NCBI GenBank assembly: GCA_902784305.1
Contig: CACZUK010000016.1
Span: 1 to 41,818, forward strand
Source of the DNA: Oscillospiraceae bacterium
Lineage (GTDB): Bacteria > Bacillota > Clostridia > Oscillospirales > Oscillospiraceae
Length of the DNA stretch: 41,818 nucleotides
Reading direction: 5' to 3'
Both the position numbers and the translations under genes were made by a program. Positions within the stretch are counted from its first letter, which is position 1, and every line of letters starts with the position of its first letter. The notes beneath the pieces are model-generated. The model was not told the DNA's origin. It worked only from the letters and a program-made list of their open reading frames with translations, and ran no database searches. Shown in pieces: positions 8,336 through 15,984 of the stretch.

Positions 8336-9511
8336 TTAGTGATGGAACAGACGGATGCCGGTGAAGCACATGGCGATGCCGTGTCGGTTGCAGGCCTCAA
8401 TCACGTTGTCGTCGCGGATGGAGCCGCCGGGCTGGGCAATGTACTTCACGCCGGACTTGAAGGCCCGCTCCACGTTGTCCCCGAAGGGGAAGAAGGCGTC
8501 GGAGCCGCAGGCCACGTTGTCCAGCTTGGCGACCCATTCCTTCTTCTCCGCCTCGGTGAGGGGTTCGGGCTTGACCGCAAAGGTCTGCTGCCACACACCC
8601 TCGGCCAGCACGTCCTCCCACTCATTGGAGGTGTACACGTCAATGGCGTTGTCCCGGTTGGGACGGCGGATGCCCTCTACGAACTGGAGGCCCAGCACCT
8701 TGGGGTGCTGACGCATCCACCAGTTGTTGGCCTTGTCGCCGGCCAGACGGGTGCAGTGGATGCGGCTCTGCTGTCCGGCGCCCACGCCGATGGTCTGGCC
8801 GTCCTTCACATAGCACACGGAATTGCTCTGGGTGTACTTGAGGGTGATGAGAGAGAGCATCAGGTCGATTTTCGCGTCCCTGGGCAGGTCCTTGGCGTCA
8901 GTGACCAGGTTTTCCAGCATGTTCTCGTCGATTTTCAGGAAGTTGTGGCCCTGCTCGAAGACCACGCCGAAAATCTCCCGGCGCTCGGGGGCGGCGGGAA
9001 CGTAGTCGGGGTCAATCTGCACGACGTTGTAGTTGCCCTTCTTCTTGGTCTTGAGGATGGCCAGAGCCTCGTCGGTGTAGCCGGGGGCGATGATGCCGTC
9101 GGAGACCTCGTCCTTGAGGTAGGCGGCGGTGGCGGCGTCACACACGTCGCTCAGGGCCGCCCAGTCACCGTAGGAGCACAGCCGGTCGGCGCCGCGGGCG
9201 CGGATGTAGGCGCTGGCGATGGGAGACACCTCCGCGTCGGGGGCGACAAAGTAGATGTGCCGCTCCACGTCAGTCAGGGGCTTTGCCACAGCGGCGCCGG
9301 CGGGCGAGACATGCTTAAAGGAGGCGGCGCTGGGCAGGCCGGTGGCCTCCTTGAGCTCCCTGACCAGCTGCCAGGAGTTCAGCGCGTCCATGAAGTTGAT
9401 GTAGCCCGGCTTGCCGTTGAGCACGGTGACGGGCAGCTCGCGGTCGGTCATGTAGAGGCGGGCGGGCTTCTGGTTGGGGTTGCAGCCGTATTTCAGTTCC
9501 AGTTCCTTCAT
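8336..9511 (-). CDS. Stand-alone AICAR transformylase (PurH C-terminal-type enzyme)
   Basis: 391 residues. It transfers the formyl group of 10-formyl-THF to AICAR, giving FAICAR, the penultimate step of IMP synthesis. The Lys66-His67 pair in SFKHVSPAGAA is the catalytic motif of the PurH transformylase domain. DGIIAPGYTDEAL, GQQSRIHCTRLAGDKA, SDAFFPFGDNVE and QPGGSIRDDNVI are all present. The MGS-fold IMP cyclohydrolase domain that normally forms the N-terminal third of PurH is absent; the next upstream gene supplies that activity. The start is at 9511, with GGAGG 7 bases upstream. Confidence 0.94.
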   Translation of the reverse strand: MKELELKYGCNPNQKPARLYMTDRELPVTVLNGKPGYINFMDALNSWQLVRELKEATGLPSAASFKHVSPAGAAVAKPLTDVERHIYFVAPDAEVSPIASAYIRARGADRLCSYGDWAALSDVCDAATAAYLKDEVSDGIIAPGYTDEALAILKTKKKGNYNVVQIDPDYVPAAPERREIFGVVFEQGHNFLKIDENMLENLVTDAKDLPRDAKIDLMLSLITLKYTQSNSVCYVKDGQTIGVGAGQQSRIHCTRLAGDKANNWWMRQHPKVLGLQFVEGIRRPNRDNAIDVYTSNEWEDVLAEGVWQQTFAVKPEPLTEAEKKEWVAKLDNVACGSDAFFPFGDNVERAFKSGVKYIAQPGGSIRDDNVIEACNRHGIAMCFTGIRLFHH

Positions 9512-9583
9512 TTTGGTTCCTCCCTGTTTGGTAATGCACAAATATCGTTCCGGGTGCCGAATGGGAATCCTTCCCTGTGCGCT

Positions 9584-10288
9584 TTACTGGTTCACGTTCT
9601 TGATGACATCCACGGTCTCGCCGGTGCTCAGGTCGATGGTGCGCACGAACAGGCTGACCTTGTTGTCGCTGTTCAGGCTGCTCCAGAGCCGGTCGGCCAG
9701 CTCCGCGGCGGTGTCGCAGGGCAGGATGCACAGCTCCGGCTCGCCCTCGAAGCTGGGCAGGGGGTTGCCGTCTCCCATGTAGGTGTGGAGGAAGTGGCCG
9801 AAGCCGGGCTTGGCGTTGTACTCGAAGAAGTACTTGCAGGCGAAGTCCGGGTCCCCGTCGAAGCTCTTGAGGATGGAGAGGTTGTAGTCGCCGTTGGGCT
9901 TCACCACGCCGGAGATGCGGGGGGTGAAGTTGGGCGCGTCCGGCTCAAAGGTCCGGGTGAGCAGGGAATGGCGGTAGCACTTGCCCTCCTTCATGCCCTC
10001 CCAGATGGTGTCGGTCTGGTCGCCGTTGGTGACGATGGTCTTGCCCTCCCAGGTGCGCACGGGATGGTAGATGATGAGGCTGGGGTCCACCATTTTGGAG
10101 GGGTCAAAGGCCTCGGTGCGGATGCCGTCCTCAGTGGGCACGAAGACGCGGTTGCGGCTGTTGACGCTGCGGCCCATGATGAAGTAGGCGATGACGGCGC
10201 GCGCTGCGTCGGCGCTCTTGCCGATGAGGATGCCGCGGCCGGGATAGGCGTTGTCACGCAGGGTCTGGGCGATGTCGATGAGTTTCAT
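9584..10288 (-). CDS. IMP cyclohydrolase, PurO-like
   Basis: 234 residues. The sequence from MKLIDIAQTL through AYPGRGILIGKS, AYFIMGRSVNSRNRVF, GDQTDTIWEGM and FTPRISGV matches the archaeal-type IMP cyclohydrolase family, which closes FAICAR to IMP. It is unrelated to the PurH cyclohydrolase domain. Adjacency to a transformylase that lacks this domain supports the assignment: the two genes together replace bifunctional PurH. The start follows AGGAGG by 5 bases. A long frame extension upstream runs through a hairpin repeat and is rejected. Confidence 0.9.
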   Translation of the reverse strand: MKLIDIAQTLRDNAYPGRGILIGKSADAARAVIAYFIMGRSVNSRNRVFVPTEDGIRTEAFDPSKMVDPSLIIYHPVRTWEGKTIVTNGDQTDTIWEGMKEGKCYRHSLLTRTFEPDAPNFTPRISGVVKPNGDYNLSILKSFDGDPDFACKYFFEYNAKPGFGHFLHTYMGDGNPLPSFEGEPELCILPCDTAAELADRLWSSLNSDNKVSLFVRTIDLSTGETVDVIKNVNQ

Positions 10289-10309
10289 GTTGTCCTCCTT
10301 GGGAACGCT

Positions 10310-10385
10310 GGAGCAGCCTCCGGCGGGGAGGGGCTCTGCCCCTCCACCCCGGCAGGGGCCGCCGGGCCCCTGCACCCCGGTGCTC
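10310..10385 (+). repeat. GC-rich double-hairpin intergenic repeat
   Basis: Two consecutive hairpins between purN and the IMP cyclohydrolase gene: GGAGGGGC/GCCCCTCC with a 3-base loop, the connector ACCCCG, then GCAGGGGCC/GGGCCCCTGC. It has the same architecture as the element at 23966-24026, with different stem sequences. No T tract follows on the minus strand, so it is not an obvious terminator of the operon. Confidence 0.6.
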
Positions 10386-10429
10386 CTGACGGGTGGGATG
10401 GGTAATCGTTCAAGCATTGGAAAATGCAG

Positions 10430-11068
10430 TTATTCGCTTTTTTGGGGTAAGATGTGCACGATTCTGCCCTCGACCTCCAGCCGGTCCTCACAGAACAGGC
10501 TCACGGCCTTCGGCAGCAGCTGCCACTCGGCCTCCTCCATAATGCGGCGCTGGAGCGTCTTGGGGGTGTCGTCCTCCCGGACGTTGACCGCCTTCTGGAG
10601 GATGACCGGTCCGCCGTCGCACTCCTCAGAGACGAAGTGGACCGTGGCACCGGAGACCTTCACACCGTAGGCCAGAGCCTTTTCGTGGACGTGGAGGCCG
10701 TAGAAGCCCTCCCCGCAGAAGGCGGGAATCAGGGCGGGGTGCACGTTGAGGATGGCGTTGGGGAAGGCGTGCACGAACTCCTCCGTGAGCACGTACATAA
10801 AGCCCGCCAGCACCACCAGGTCGATGTCCAGTGCCTTGAGCTTGTCCAGCAGGGCCAGGGACAACGCCTGATTGTCGGCAAAGTCCTTCCGGGCGACCAC
10901 ATAGCCGGGAATGTCAGCCCGCTTGGCCCGCTCCAAAGCAAAGGCGTCGGGAGAGGAGGAAATCACGGCGGCAATCACGCCGTTTTTGATGTCCCCTCTG
11001 GCTTGGGCGTCGATGAGCGCCTGCAAATTGGTTCCGCCGCCGGAGACCAAAACCGCGATGCGCTTCAT
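10430..11068 (-). CDS. purN: Phosphoribosylglycinamide formyltransferase (GAR transformylase)
   Basis: 212 residues. It transfers formyl from 10-formyl-THF to GAR. VLVSGGGTNLQALID binds the phosphate. The catalytic triad is Asn108 and His110 (ILNVHPALIP) and Asp151 (CDGGPVILQ). PAFCGEGFYG replaces the E. coli loop, as is common in Clostridia. Its start overlaps the purM stop by 4 bases, indicating translational coupling. Confidence 0.96.
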   Translation of the reverse strand: MKRIAVLVSGGGTNLQALIDAQARGDIKNGVIAAVISSSPDAFALERAKRADIPGYVVARKDFADNQALSLALLDKLKALDIDLVVLAGFMYVLTEEFVHAFPNAILNVHPALIPAFCGEGFYGLHVHEKALAYGVKVSGATVHFVSEECDGGPVILQKAVNVREDDTPKTLQRRIMEEAEWQLLPKAVSLFCEDRLEVEGRIVHILPQKSE

Positions 11069-12132
11069 GCCTCACCAATTCCTTCCACGATGACGCCCCG
11101 GTGTCCCGGCTCGCCCTCCATGACGCTGCCGATGACGTAGGCGTGCTGACCGGACTGCACGGCGATTTCCAGCGCCTGTCGAACCTGCTCGCGGGGCAGA
11201 GCCACCACCATGCCGATGCCCATGTTGAAGGTGTTGTACATGTCCCGGGTGGGGATGTCCCCGGCCTCCTGAATCACGTCGAAGATGGGCAGGCGGGGGA
11301 AGCTCATGGGGTCGATGCAGGCGGTCAGGCCGTTCTTCATCATCCGGGGCACGTTCTCGAAGAAGCCGCCGCCGGTGATATGGCTCACGCCGTGGAGCTG
11401 GATGCCCGCGTCCTGCATGGCCAGAATGGAGCGCACATAGATGGTGGTGGGGGTCAGCAGGGCCTCGCCCAGGGTGCAGTTCAGGGCGGGGTGGTACTCC
11501 GCGAAGCGGTTCTCGATGTCCAGCACCTTGCGCACCAGGGAGAAGCCGTTGGAGTGGACGCCGCTGGAGGTCATGCCCACCAGCACGTCTCCTGCCTGCA
11601 TGCGCTTTTCGGGGTCGATGATGTTCTCCTCGTCCACGATGCCCACGGAGAATCCCGCCAAATCGTACTCATTTTCGGGATAGAAACCGGGCATTTCGGC
11701 GGTTTCGCCGCCCACCAGCGCGCAGTGGGACAGCTTGCAGCCGTCGGTGATGCCCTTGACGATCTGCTCGATGCGCTCGGGCCGGTTCTTGCCGCAGGCG
11801 ATGTAGTCCAGGAAAAACAGGGGCTTCGCGCCGCCGCAGACGATGTCGTTGACGCACATGGCCACGCAGTCGATGCCCACGGTGTCGTGCTTGTCCATCA
11901 GAAAGGCCAGCTTGAGCTTGGTGCCCACGCCGTCGGTGCCGGAGACCAGCACGGGCTTCTTCATGCCCGTCAGGTCGGGGGCGAACAGGCCGCCGAAGCC
12001 GCCCAGACCGCCCATCACGCCGGGCACGGCGGTGGAGGCCACCAGGGGCTTGATGCGGTCCACAGCCTGATAGCCCGCGGTCACGTCCACGCCCGCGGCG
12101 GCGTAGGAATCGGATTTGCTCTTATTGTTCAT
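11065..12132 (-). CDS. purM: Phosphoribosylformylglycinamidine cyclo-ligase (AIR synthetase)
   Basis: 355 residues. It is an ATP-dependent ring closure enzyme converting FGAM to AIR. Motifs are LVSGTDGVGTKLKLA, DCVAMCVNDIVCGGAKPLFF, LVGGETAEMPG, GVHSNGFSLVR and HITGGGFFENVPR. It overlaps purN by 4 bases and lies 24 bases downstream of purC. purF and purL are not in this operon or window. Confidence 0.97.
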   Translation of the reverse strand: MNNKSKSDSYAAAGVDVTAGYQAVDRIKPLVASTAVPGVMGGLGGFGGLFAPDLTGMKKPVLVSGTDGVGTKLKLAFLMDKHDTVGIDCVAMCVNDIVCGGAKPLFFLDYIACGKNRPERIEQIVKGITDGCKLSHCALVGGETAEMPGFYPENEYDLAGFSVGIVDEENIIDPEKRMQAGDVLVGMTSSGVHSNGFSLVRKVLDIENRFAEYHPALNCTLGEALLTPTTIYVRSILAMQDAGIQLHGVSHITGGGFFENVPRMMKNGLTACIDPMSFPRLPIFDVIQEAGDIPTRDMYNTFNMGIGMVVALPREQVRQALEIAVQSGQHAYVIGSVMEGEPGHRGVIVEGIGEA

Positions 12133-12156
12133 GGTATCCTCCTTTTACGGCGGGTA

Positions 12157-12867
12157 TCACTCCCCCATCAGGCGGCGCATGACCTCCTGATAGGCGTCCT
12201 CCACCTGGCCCATGTCGCGGCGGAAGCGGTCCTTGTCCAGCTTCTCGTGGGTCTTCTCGTCCCACAGGCGGCAGGTGTCGGGGCTGATTTCGTCGGCCAG
12301 CACGATCTGGCCGTCGGCGGTCTTGCCGAACTCGATTTTGAAGTCCACCAGGTCGATGCCGATGCCCTTCAGATAGCTCTTCAGGAAGTCATTGACCATA
12401 AAGGTGTACTTTTTGACCAGCTCGATCTCCTCCCAGGTGGCCAGCTTCAGGGCCACGGCGTGGTAGGCGTTGAGCAGGGGGTCGCCCAGGTCGTCGTTCT
12501 TGTAGGAGAACTCGATGGTGGGCTCGTCGAACACGATGCCCTCCTTCACGCCGTAGTGCTTGGCGAAGGAACCGGCGGAAATGTTGCGCACGATGACCTC
12601 CAGGGGCAGAATGGTCACCTTTTTCACGGCGGTCTCCCGGTCGGAGAGCTGCTCGATGTAGTGGGTGGGCACGCCGGCCTCCTCCAGCCTGCGCATCATG
12701 AAGTTGGACATCTTGTTGTTGATGACGCCCTTGCCCGCGATGGTGCCCTTCTTCAGGCCGTTGAAGGCGGTGGCGTCGTCCTTGTAGTCCACGATGACCA
12801 CGTTGGGGTCCTCAGTGGCGAAAACCTTCTTTGCCTTGCCCTCGTAGAGCTGCTCTAACTTTTTCAT
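12157..12867 (-). CDS. purC: SAICAR synthetase
   Basis: 236 residues. It ligates aspartate to CAIR using ATP. Signatures include LYEGKAKKVF at the glycine-rich loop, VDYKDDATAFNG, GVPTHYIEQ, LPLEVIVRNISAGSF, IDLVDFKIEFG and DEISPDTCRLWD. AGGAGG precedes the ATG. It lies 130 bases downstream of purE, the gap being filled by a degenerate repeat. Confidence 0.97.
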   Translation of the reverse strand: MKKLEQLYEGKAKKVFATEDPNVVIVDYKDDATAFNGLKKGTIAGKGVINNKMSNFMMRRLEEAGVPTHYIEQLSDRETAVKKVTILPLEVIVRNISAGSFAKHYGVKEGIVFDEPTIEFSYKNDDLGDPLLNAYHAVALKLATWEEIELVKKYTFMVNDFLKSYLKGIGIDLVDFKIEFGKTADGQIVLADEISPDTCRLWDEKTHEKLDKDRFRRDMGQVEDAYQEVMRRLMGE

Positions 12868-12914
12868 GGCTTTATCCTCCTGATTGGAACGAATTGAGTG
12901 AAATTATGTGTTAT

Positions 12915-12990
12915 TGGAGAGAGGCGCAAGTCCCGCCCCCTCAGTCAGCGCCTTTGGCGGCGACGGGAGGAGCGGAATCCCTCTCACTGC
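12915..12990. repeat. Degenerate CTCAGTCAGCGCC-type hairpin repeat between purE and purC
   Basis: Contains CCCCCTCAGTCAGCGCC followed by TTTGGCGGC, resembling the abundant CTCAGTCAGCGCC(TTCG)GGCGCTGA repeat seen in many clostridial gut genomes (recalled pattern, not searched). The local GCGCC/GGCG hairpin is short and imperfect here. Confidence 0.4.
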
Positions 12991-12997
12991 GCAGAAC

Positions 12998-13486
12998 TCA
13001 AAGCATCTCCTGAACCGCCGCGTCCTTTTTCCGCACGCCCTCGGACATATCGGCCTTGAACTGCTCCAGCTTCGCGGTCAGCTCCGGCTCACCGACGGCC
13101 AGCAGCTGCGCGGCGAGAATGCCCGCGTTGGCGCCGCCGTTGACGCCCACCGTGGCCACGGGAATGCCGTTGGGCATCTGCACCATGGACAGCAGGCTGT
13201 CCAGCCCGCCCATCATAGAGGTCTTGATGGGCACGCCGATGACGGGCAGCGTGGTGTACGCGGCCAGCACGCCGCCCAGGTGCGCGGCCTTGCCCGCCCC
13301 GGCGATGATCGCGCCGTAGCCCTCGGCGGCGGCGGTGGAGGCGAAACGCTCGGCCTCCGCCGGGGTGCGGTGGGCGGAGATGACCCGCACGGTGTAGGGA
13401 ATCCCGAAGAACTTCAGCTTCTCCACGGCCTCCCGCATCACCGGCAGGTCACTGTCGGAGCCCATGATAACTGCAACTTTTTTCAT
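12998..13486 (-). CDS. purE: N5-carboxyaminoimidazole ribonucleotide mutase
   Basis: 162 residues, the class I length. It converts N5-CAIR to CAIR. The start MKKVAVIMGSDSDLPVM holds the phosphate-binding GSDSD, ISAHRTP has the catalytic-region His39, and GAGKAAHLGGV and GVNGGANAGILAAQ follow. First gene of the purine operon. GGGAGGG lies 7 bases upstream of the ATG, and the ATG overlaps the stop of a candidate leader ORF (ATGA). No purK is seen in the window. Confidence 0.97.
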   Translation of the reverse strand: MKKVAVIMGSDSDLPVMREAVEKLKFFGIPYTVRVISAHRTPAEAERFASTAAAEGYGAIIAGAGKAAHLGGVLAAYTTLPVIGVPIKTSMMGGLDSLLSMVQMPNGIPVATVGVNGGANAGILAAQLLAVGEPELTAKLEQFKADMSEGVRKKDAAVQEML

Positions 13487-13605
13487 AAAATAGCCCTCCC
13501 AAAGCGCAAAAAGCAGCAGACAGAGTCCTTCTGTCTGCTGCACAGGCAGGGCGCAGCAATGGCGCCCACAAAGTCACGAATCTCAGCGTCCCCGTGTCTG
13601 GTCAT
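13483..13605 (-). CDS. Candidate 40-codon leader ORF of the purine operon
   Basis: A 40-residue frame starts at an ATG 9 bases after GGGGAGG, runs straight through the attenuator hairpin and ends in TGA overlapping the purE ATG. Its second half is Cys/Arg/Lys-rich (CLCSRQKDSVCC). The ribosome site, the coupling to purE and the overlap with the terminator suggest translation may influence read-through. No protein family is recognised and it could be fortuitous in this GC-rich leader. Confidence 0.4.
   Translation of the reverse strand: MTRHGDAEIRDFVGAIAAPCLCSRQKDSVCCFLRFGRAIL
13508..13541 (-). terminator. Attenuator-type terminator in the purE leader
   Basis: Perfect 12-bp stem (arms 13513-13524 and 13530-13541), 5-base loop, followed on the minus strand by TTTTT. 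It lies downstream of the operon promoter and 22 bases before purE. Upstream in the leader, TGCTGC can pair with the GCAGCA arm, and GGGCGC/GCGCCC can sequester that TGCTGC, giving a plausible antiterminator and anti-antiterminator pair. Confidence 0.8.
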
Positions 13606-13676
13606 GCCGGTCGCCCTCCCCATGCCAGGCACCCCGGCCCACGGTTTGTACGCCGTCGGGTGCCCGCTTTTGCCCC

Positions 13677-13705
13677 ATTCTAGCCCATGAGAGGCCATTT
13701 TTCAA
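13677..13705 (-). promoter_or_regulatory. Promoter of the purine operon
   Basis: TTGAAA (13700-13705), 17-base spacer, TAGAAT (13677-13682). The expected transcript start near 13670 gives a leader of about 184 nt before purE. Its first part folds as GGCACCC/GGGTGCC enclosing ACGG/CCGT. It does not match the purine, PRPP or ZTP riboswitch cores as I know them. Confidence 0.8.
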
Positions 13706-13813
13706 GGGTCACACCGGTTTTCAATACAAGTTTGGACTGTTCCACAAGGAAGGGGACAAAAACGGGAGGGCCTTAATGGATTCTCACCATATCCGGCCGG
13801 GCTTCCCCGGGCC

Positions 13814-14914
13814 TCAGAGCAGGCCGCAGTCAGAGAGCAGACCCCGGAACTGCCGCTCGCGCATCTGCCAGTCGGCGCCGCGGGCGTAGTCCATCTGCGA
13901 AATCTTGCGCACCGGGTCCATCTCCAGCTCCAGCAGCGTCTCCAGGCTGACGGAGAACTCGTAGTCGAAGTGGCAGGCGGTCACCAGCACCTTGTCCAGG
14001 GCGTCCAGCCGTCCGCCGGTGCACATGGCCACGGGCTTGCCGGAGGCCAGATATTGATAGATTTGCTCCGGCACCACGGAGGGGTCCGGGCTGCGCTCGC
14101 TGACCAGAGAGAAGCACACGTCGAAGCCGGAGAGGTAGCGGGGCAGGGTGGACGGAGACTTTTCGCCCAAAAAGTACACGTTATCCAGGCGATTGAGGCG
14201 GGAAAAGGCGGGATTGCGCCTGGAATAGGGTCCCACAAAGACAAAGCTCCAGTCCGGGTGACTCTGGGCGGCCAGCAGCACGGGCGAGAGCACCGTAAAG
14301 CCGTCCACCTCGCCCAGATAGCCCATCACCGGCGAGGGAATGCGCCGCAGGTCCGCGGGCAGGGCCGGGAAACCCTTTGCCGCCTGCGAAAAGTGCTCGA
14401 AATCCACGCCGTTGGGCAGCAATGCCACGGAATTGCTCAGGCGGGAGAGCTGCTGCTGAAGCTCCTCCGACCCGGCCAGCACCACGTCGGCCTCCTCGGT
14501 GATGGCGGCCTCCCAGTCATAGGGATAGCCCTTCCACTCCCGGACGCAGTCGTAAATCACGCCCCGGTATTCCGGGAACTCGTACAGCAGCCCCGCCTGG
14601 TCCGGGCAGGTCAGCCACAGCAGGGGCCGCTCAAAGCCCTGGTCCTGCATACAGCTCTGGACAAAGACCACGTTCTTGCGGCTGCGCTGGGTAATCTGCG
14701 CGCTGCCCTCCTCCCCGGGCGGGACGCTGGCCGGAAGGGTGTAGGCGGTGACGTGGCCGGCCACCTTGTGGCCCTCCCTGGGTCGGCGCTGCCGGGAGAG
14801 CAGGGGCTGCTCCGGCTCGAAGAAGAGCACCTCGCACTCCCTCAGCCCTGCAATCAGGCGGCGAAAGCGCTCGGCGCGCTCCCAGAGGGTGCAGGAAATA
14901 CAGACAATCTGCAT
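13814..14914 (-). CDS. Glycosyltransferase-like protein
   Basis: 366 residues, predicted cytoplasmic GT-B fold. The N-terminal half ends with DVVLAGSEEL and LPNGVDFEHF, and the C-terminal half has VPEQIYQYLASGKPV, the donor-binding segment typical of GT1/GT4 proteins related to teichuronic-acid enzymes such as TuaH. Acceptor and sugar are unknown. The start at 14914 has GAGGTGG 6 bases upstream; the longer frame to 15046 has no ribosome site. It is transcribed alone, toward the purine promoter, with no clear terminator after it. Confidence 0.75.
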   Translation of the reverse strand: MQIVCISCTLWERAERFRRLIAGLRECEVLFFEPEQPLLSRQRRPREGHKVAGHVTAYTLPASVPPGEEGSAQITQRSRKNVVFVQSCMQDQGFERPLLWLTCPDQAGLLYEFPEYRGVIYDCVREWKGYPYDWEAAITEEADVVLAGSEELQQQLSRLSNSVALLPNGVDFEHFSQAAKGFPALPADLRRIPSPVMGYLGEVDGFTVLSPVLLAAQSHPDWSFVFVGPYSRRNPAFSRLNRLDNVYFLGEKSPSTLPRYLSGFDVCFSLVSERSPDPSVVPEQIYQYLASGKPVAMCTGGRLDALDKVLVTACHFDYEFSVSLETLLELEMDPVRKISQMDYARGADWQMRERQFRGLLSDCGLL

Positions 14915-15061
14915 GGACATCCACCTCATCCACAGGGGCCAGACGGTCCCTGCACTCATCTTCCCGCGCCGAAGTGACCAAAAACAGCCATTTCCCGGCG
15001 CGGCTGCAAACAAATCAAGGAGCTGCTTGAATTCAGCCCAATCCAATCAAAACTAAGATAC

Positions 15062-15090
15062 ATTGTATACGATAGAATCCGCAAATGCAA
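15062..15090 (-). promoter_or_regulatory. Promoter of the glycosyltransferase gene
   Basis: TTGCAT (15085-15090), 17-base spacer, TACAAT (15062-15067) on the minus strand, about 145 bases before the chosen start codon. Confidence 0.7.
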
Positions 15091-15112
15091 GGGTGCACGG
15101 CGAATTTTGTCG

Positions 15113-15150
15113 CCCAGGCCCAGGCTGCGCCTGGAGGCAATCTGCTGACG
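15113..15150 (+). repeat. Solitary head segment of the modular repeat family
   Basis: CAGGCTGCGCCTGGAGGCAA is shared with the array after trmD (40811 onward). Only this hairpin-forming head is present here. Confidence 0.6.
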
Positions 15151-15204
15151 CCGGAAGACAGAACGATGTCAAAAAATGACTAAGCACTCAGTCATCCACA
15201 CAGC

Positions 15205-15237
15205 AAAAAACCACCGTGAAGTTCCCTCCACGGTGGT
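15205..15237 (-). terminator. Second terminator after rplL
   Basis: Stem ACCACCGTG/CACGGTGGT with T tract (TTTTTT on the minus strand). It is followed on the plus strand by TTTTTGGTCGTTTG, a sequence repeated after the neighbouring hairpin at 15280-15319. Confidence 0.75.
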
Positions 15238-15279
15238 CTTTTGAACATTTTTGGTCGTTTGTCCGCAGACACAGTCTGC

Positions 15280-15319
15280 AAAAAAGCGCCTTGAAGTCCA
15301 GCTCCACAGCGCTTTTTTT
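15280..15319. terminator. First terminator after rplL
   Basis: AAAAAAGCGC/GCGCTTTTTTT inverted repeat with a 19-base loop and T tracts on both strands. With 15205-15237 it forms a tandem pair, both followed by TTTTTGGTCGTTTG, suggesting local duplication. Confidence 0.7.
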
Positions 15320-15339
15320 GCACTTTTTTGGTCGTTTGC

Positions 15340-15425
15340 CTCGCCCGAACGCACTTGGTTCCCTCGGCGGCCTGAGGGGTCCAGAAAACTTGAACCCACG
15401 CTCGTGCCGCCGACGGGCGAAGTAT
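15340..15425. repeat. Palindromic dispersed repeat (copy 1 of 2)
   Basis: Ends GGTTCCCTCGGCGGCCTGA and TGCCGCCGACGGGCGAAG are partly complementary to each other (CGGCGGC/GCCGCCG). The same ends, in reverse orientation, bound 24041-24113, while the middle differs between the copies. Confidence 0.65.
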
Positions 15426-15445
15426 TTCCCACAGACACTGTCTGC

Positions 15446-15561
15446 TGTGTATCGGCTCCAGGACCCGGCCTGCCAAACCTGCAAAATTGTACAGCAACCG
15501 GGGGCCGGGAGCTGGTCAACTGCAAACAGCCGTAGGGAGTTTGCCCGCAGACGCAGTCTGC
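15446..15561 (-). repeat. Modular repeat unit directly after rplL
   Basis: Read on the minus strand it starts one base after the rplL stop with a GCAGACTGCGTCTGC hairpin head. The ACTCCC segment and AGCTCCCGGCCCC follow, paired with GGCCGGGTCCTGGAGC. This order matches the 133-bp units after trmD. Confidence 0.75.
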
Positions 15562-15939
15562 TTACTTCAGCTCGACCTTGCCGCCCACGGCCTCGATCTT
15601 CTCCTTCAGAGCGTCGGCGTCCTCCTTGGACAGGGCCTCCTTCAGAGTGGTGGGAGCGTTCTCCACGGCAGCCTTGGCGTCGGCCAGGCCCAGGCCGGTG
15701 ATCTCGCGGACAGCCTTGATGACCTTGATCTTGCCCTTGGGGTCAGCCAGGCCAGCCAGGACCACGTCGAACTCAGTCTTGACATCCTGAGGCTCGTCGT
15801 TGCCAGCAGCACCGGCGCCGCCGGCGACAGCAATGGCCTCGACACCGAAGGTCTCCTTCAGGGCATCGGTCAGCTCCTTGACCTCGAGCAGGGACAGAGC
15901 CTTGATCTCTTCCACGATAGCATTGATCTTCTCAGACAT
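15562..15939 (-). CDS. rplL: 50S ribosomal protein L7/L12
   Basis: 125 residues. It is the stalk protein that recruits translational GTPases. N-terminal dimerisation helix MSEKINAIVEEIKALSLLEV, Ala/Gly hinge (AVAGGAGAAG), C-terminal domain with KTEFDVVL, KIKVIKAVREITGLGLADAK and VEKAP-like VENAPTTLKE. AGGAGGGT precedes the start. It ends the cluster: no rpoB follows. Confidence 0.98.
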   Translation of the reverse strand: MSEKINAIVEEIKALSLLEVKELTDALKETFGVEAIAVAGGAGAAGNDEPQDVKTEFDVVLAGLADPKGKIKVIKAVREITGLGLADAKAAVENAPTTLKEALSKEDADALKEKIEAVGGKVELK

Positions 15940-15984
15940 GGTATTACCCTCCTAATCAGGTAGAATAGAATTGCGTTTGCCGCA

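Noticed and set aside
8309..10405. 698-codon open frame on the plus strand
   Set aside because: It is antisense to the AICAR transformylase and IMP cyclohydrolase genes, whose families are clear; its Gly/Val/His-rich product is typical of reverse-strand shadows in GC-rich DNA.
11101..12858. 585-codon open frame on the plus strand
   Set aside because: Antisense to purM and purC; composition is that of a shadow frame.
13487..13672. Guanine/adenine riboswitch before purE
   Set aside because: The conserved three-way-junction core of the purine aptamer is not present, nor could I match the ykkC or ZTP cores.
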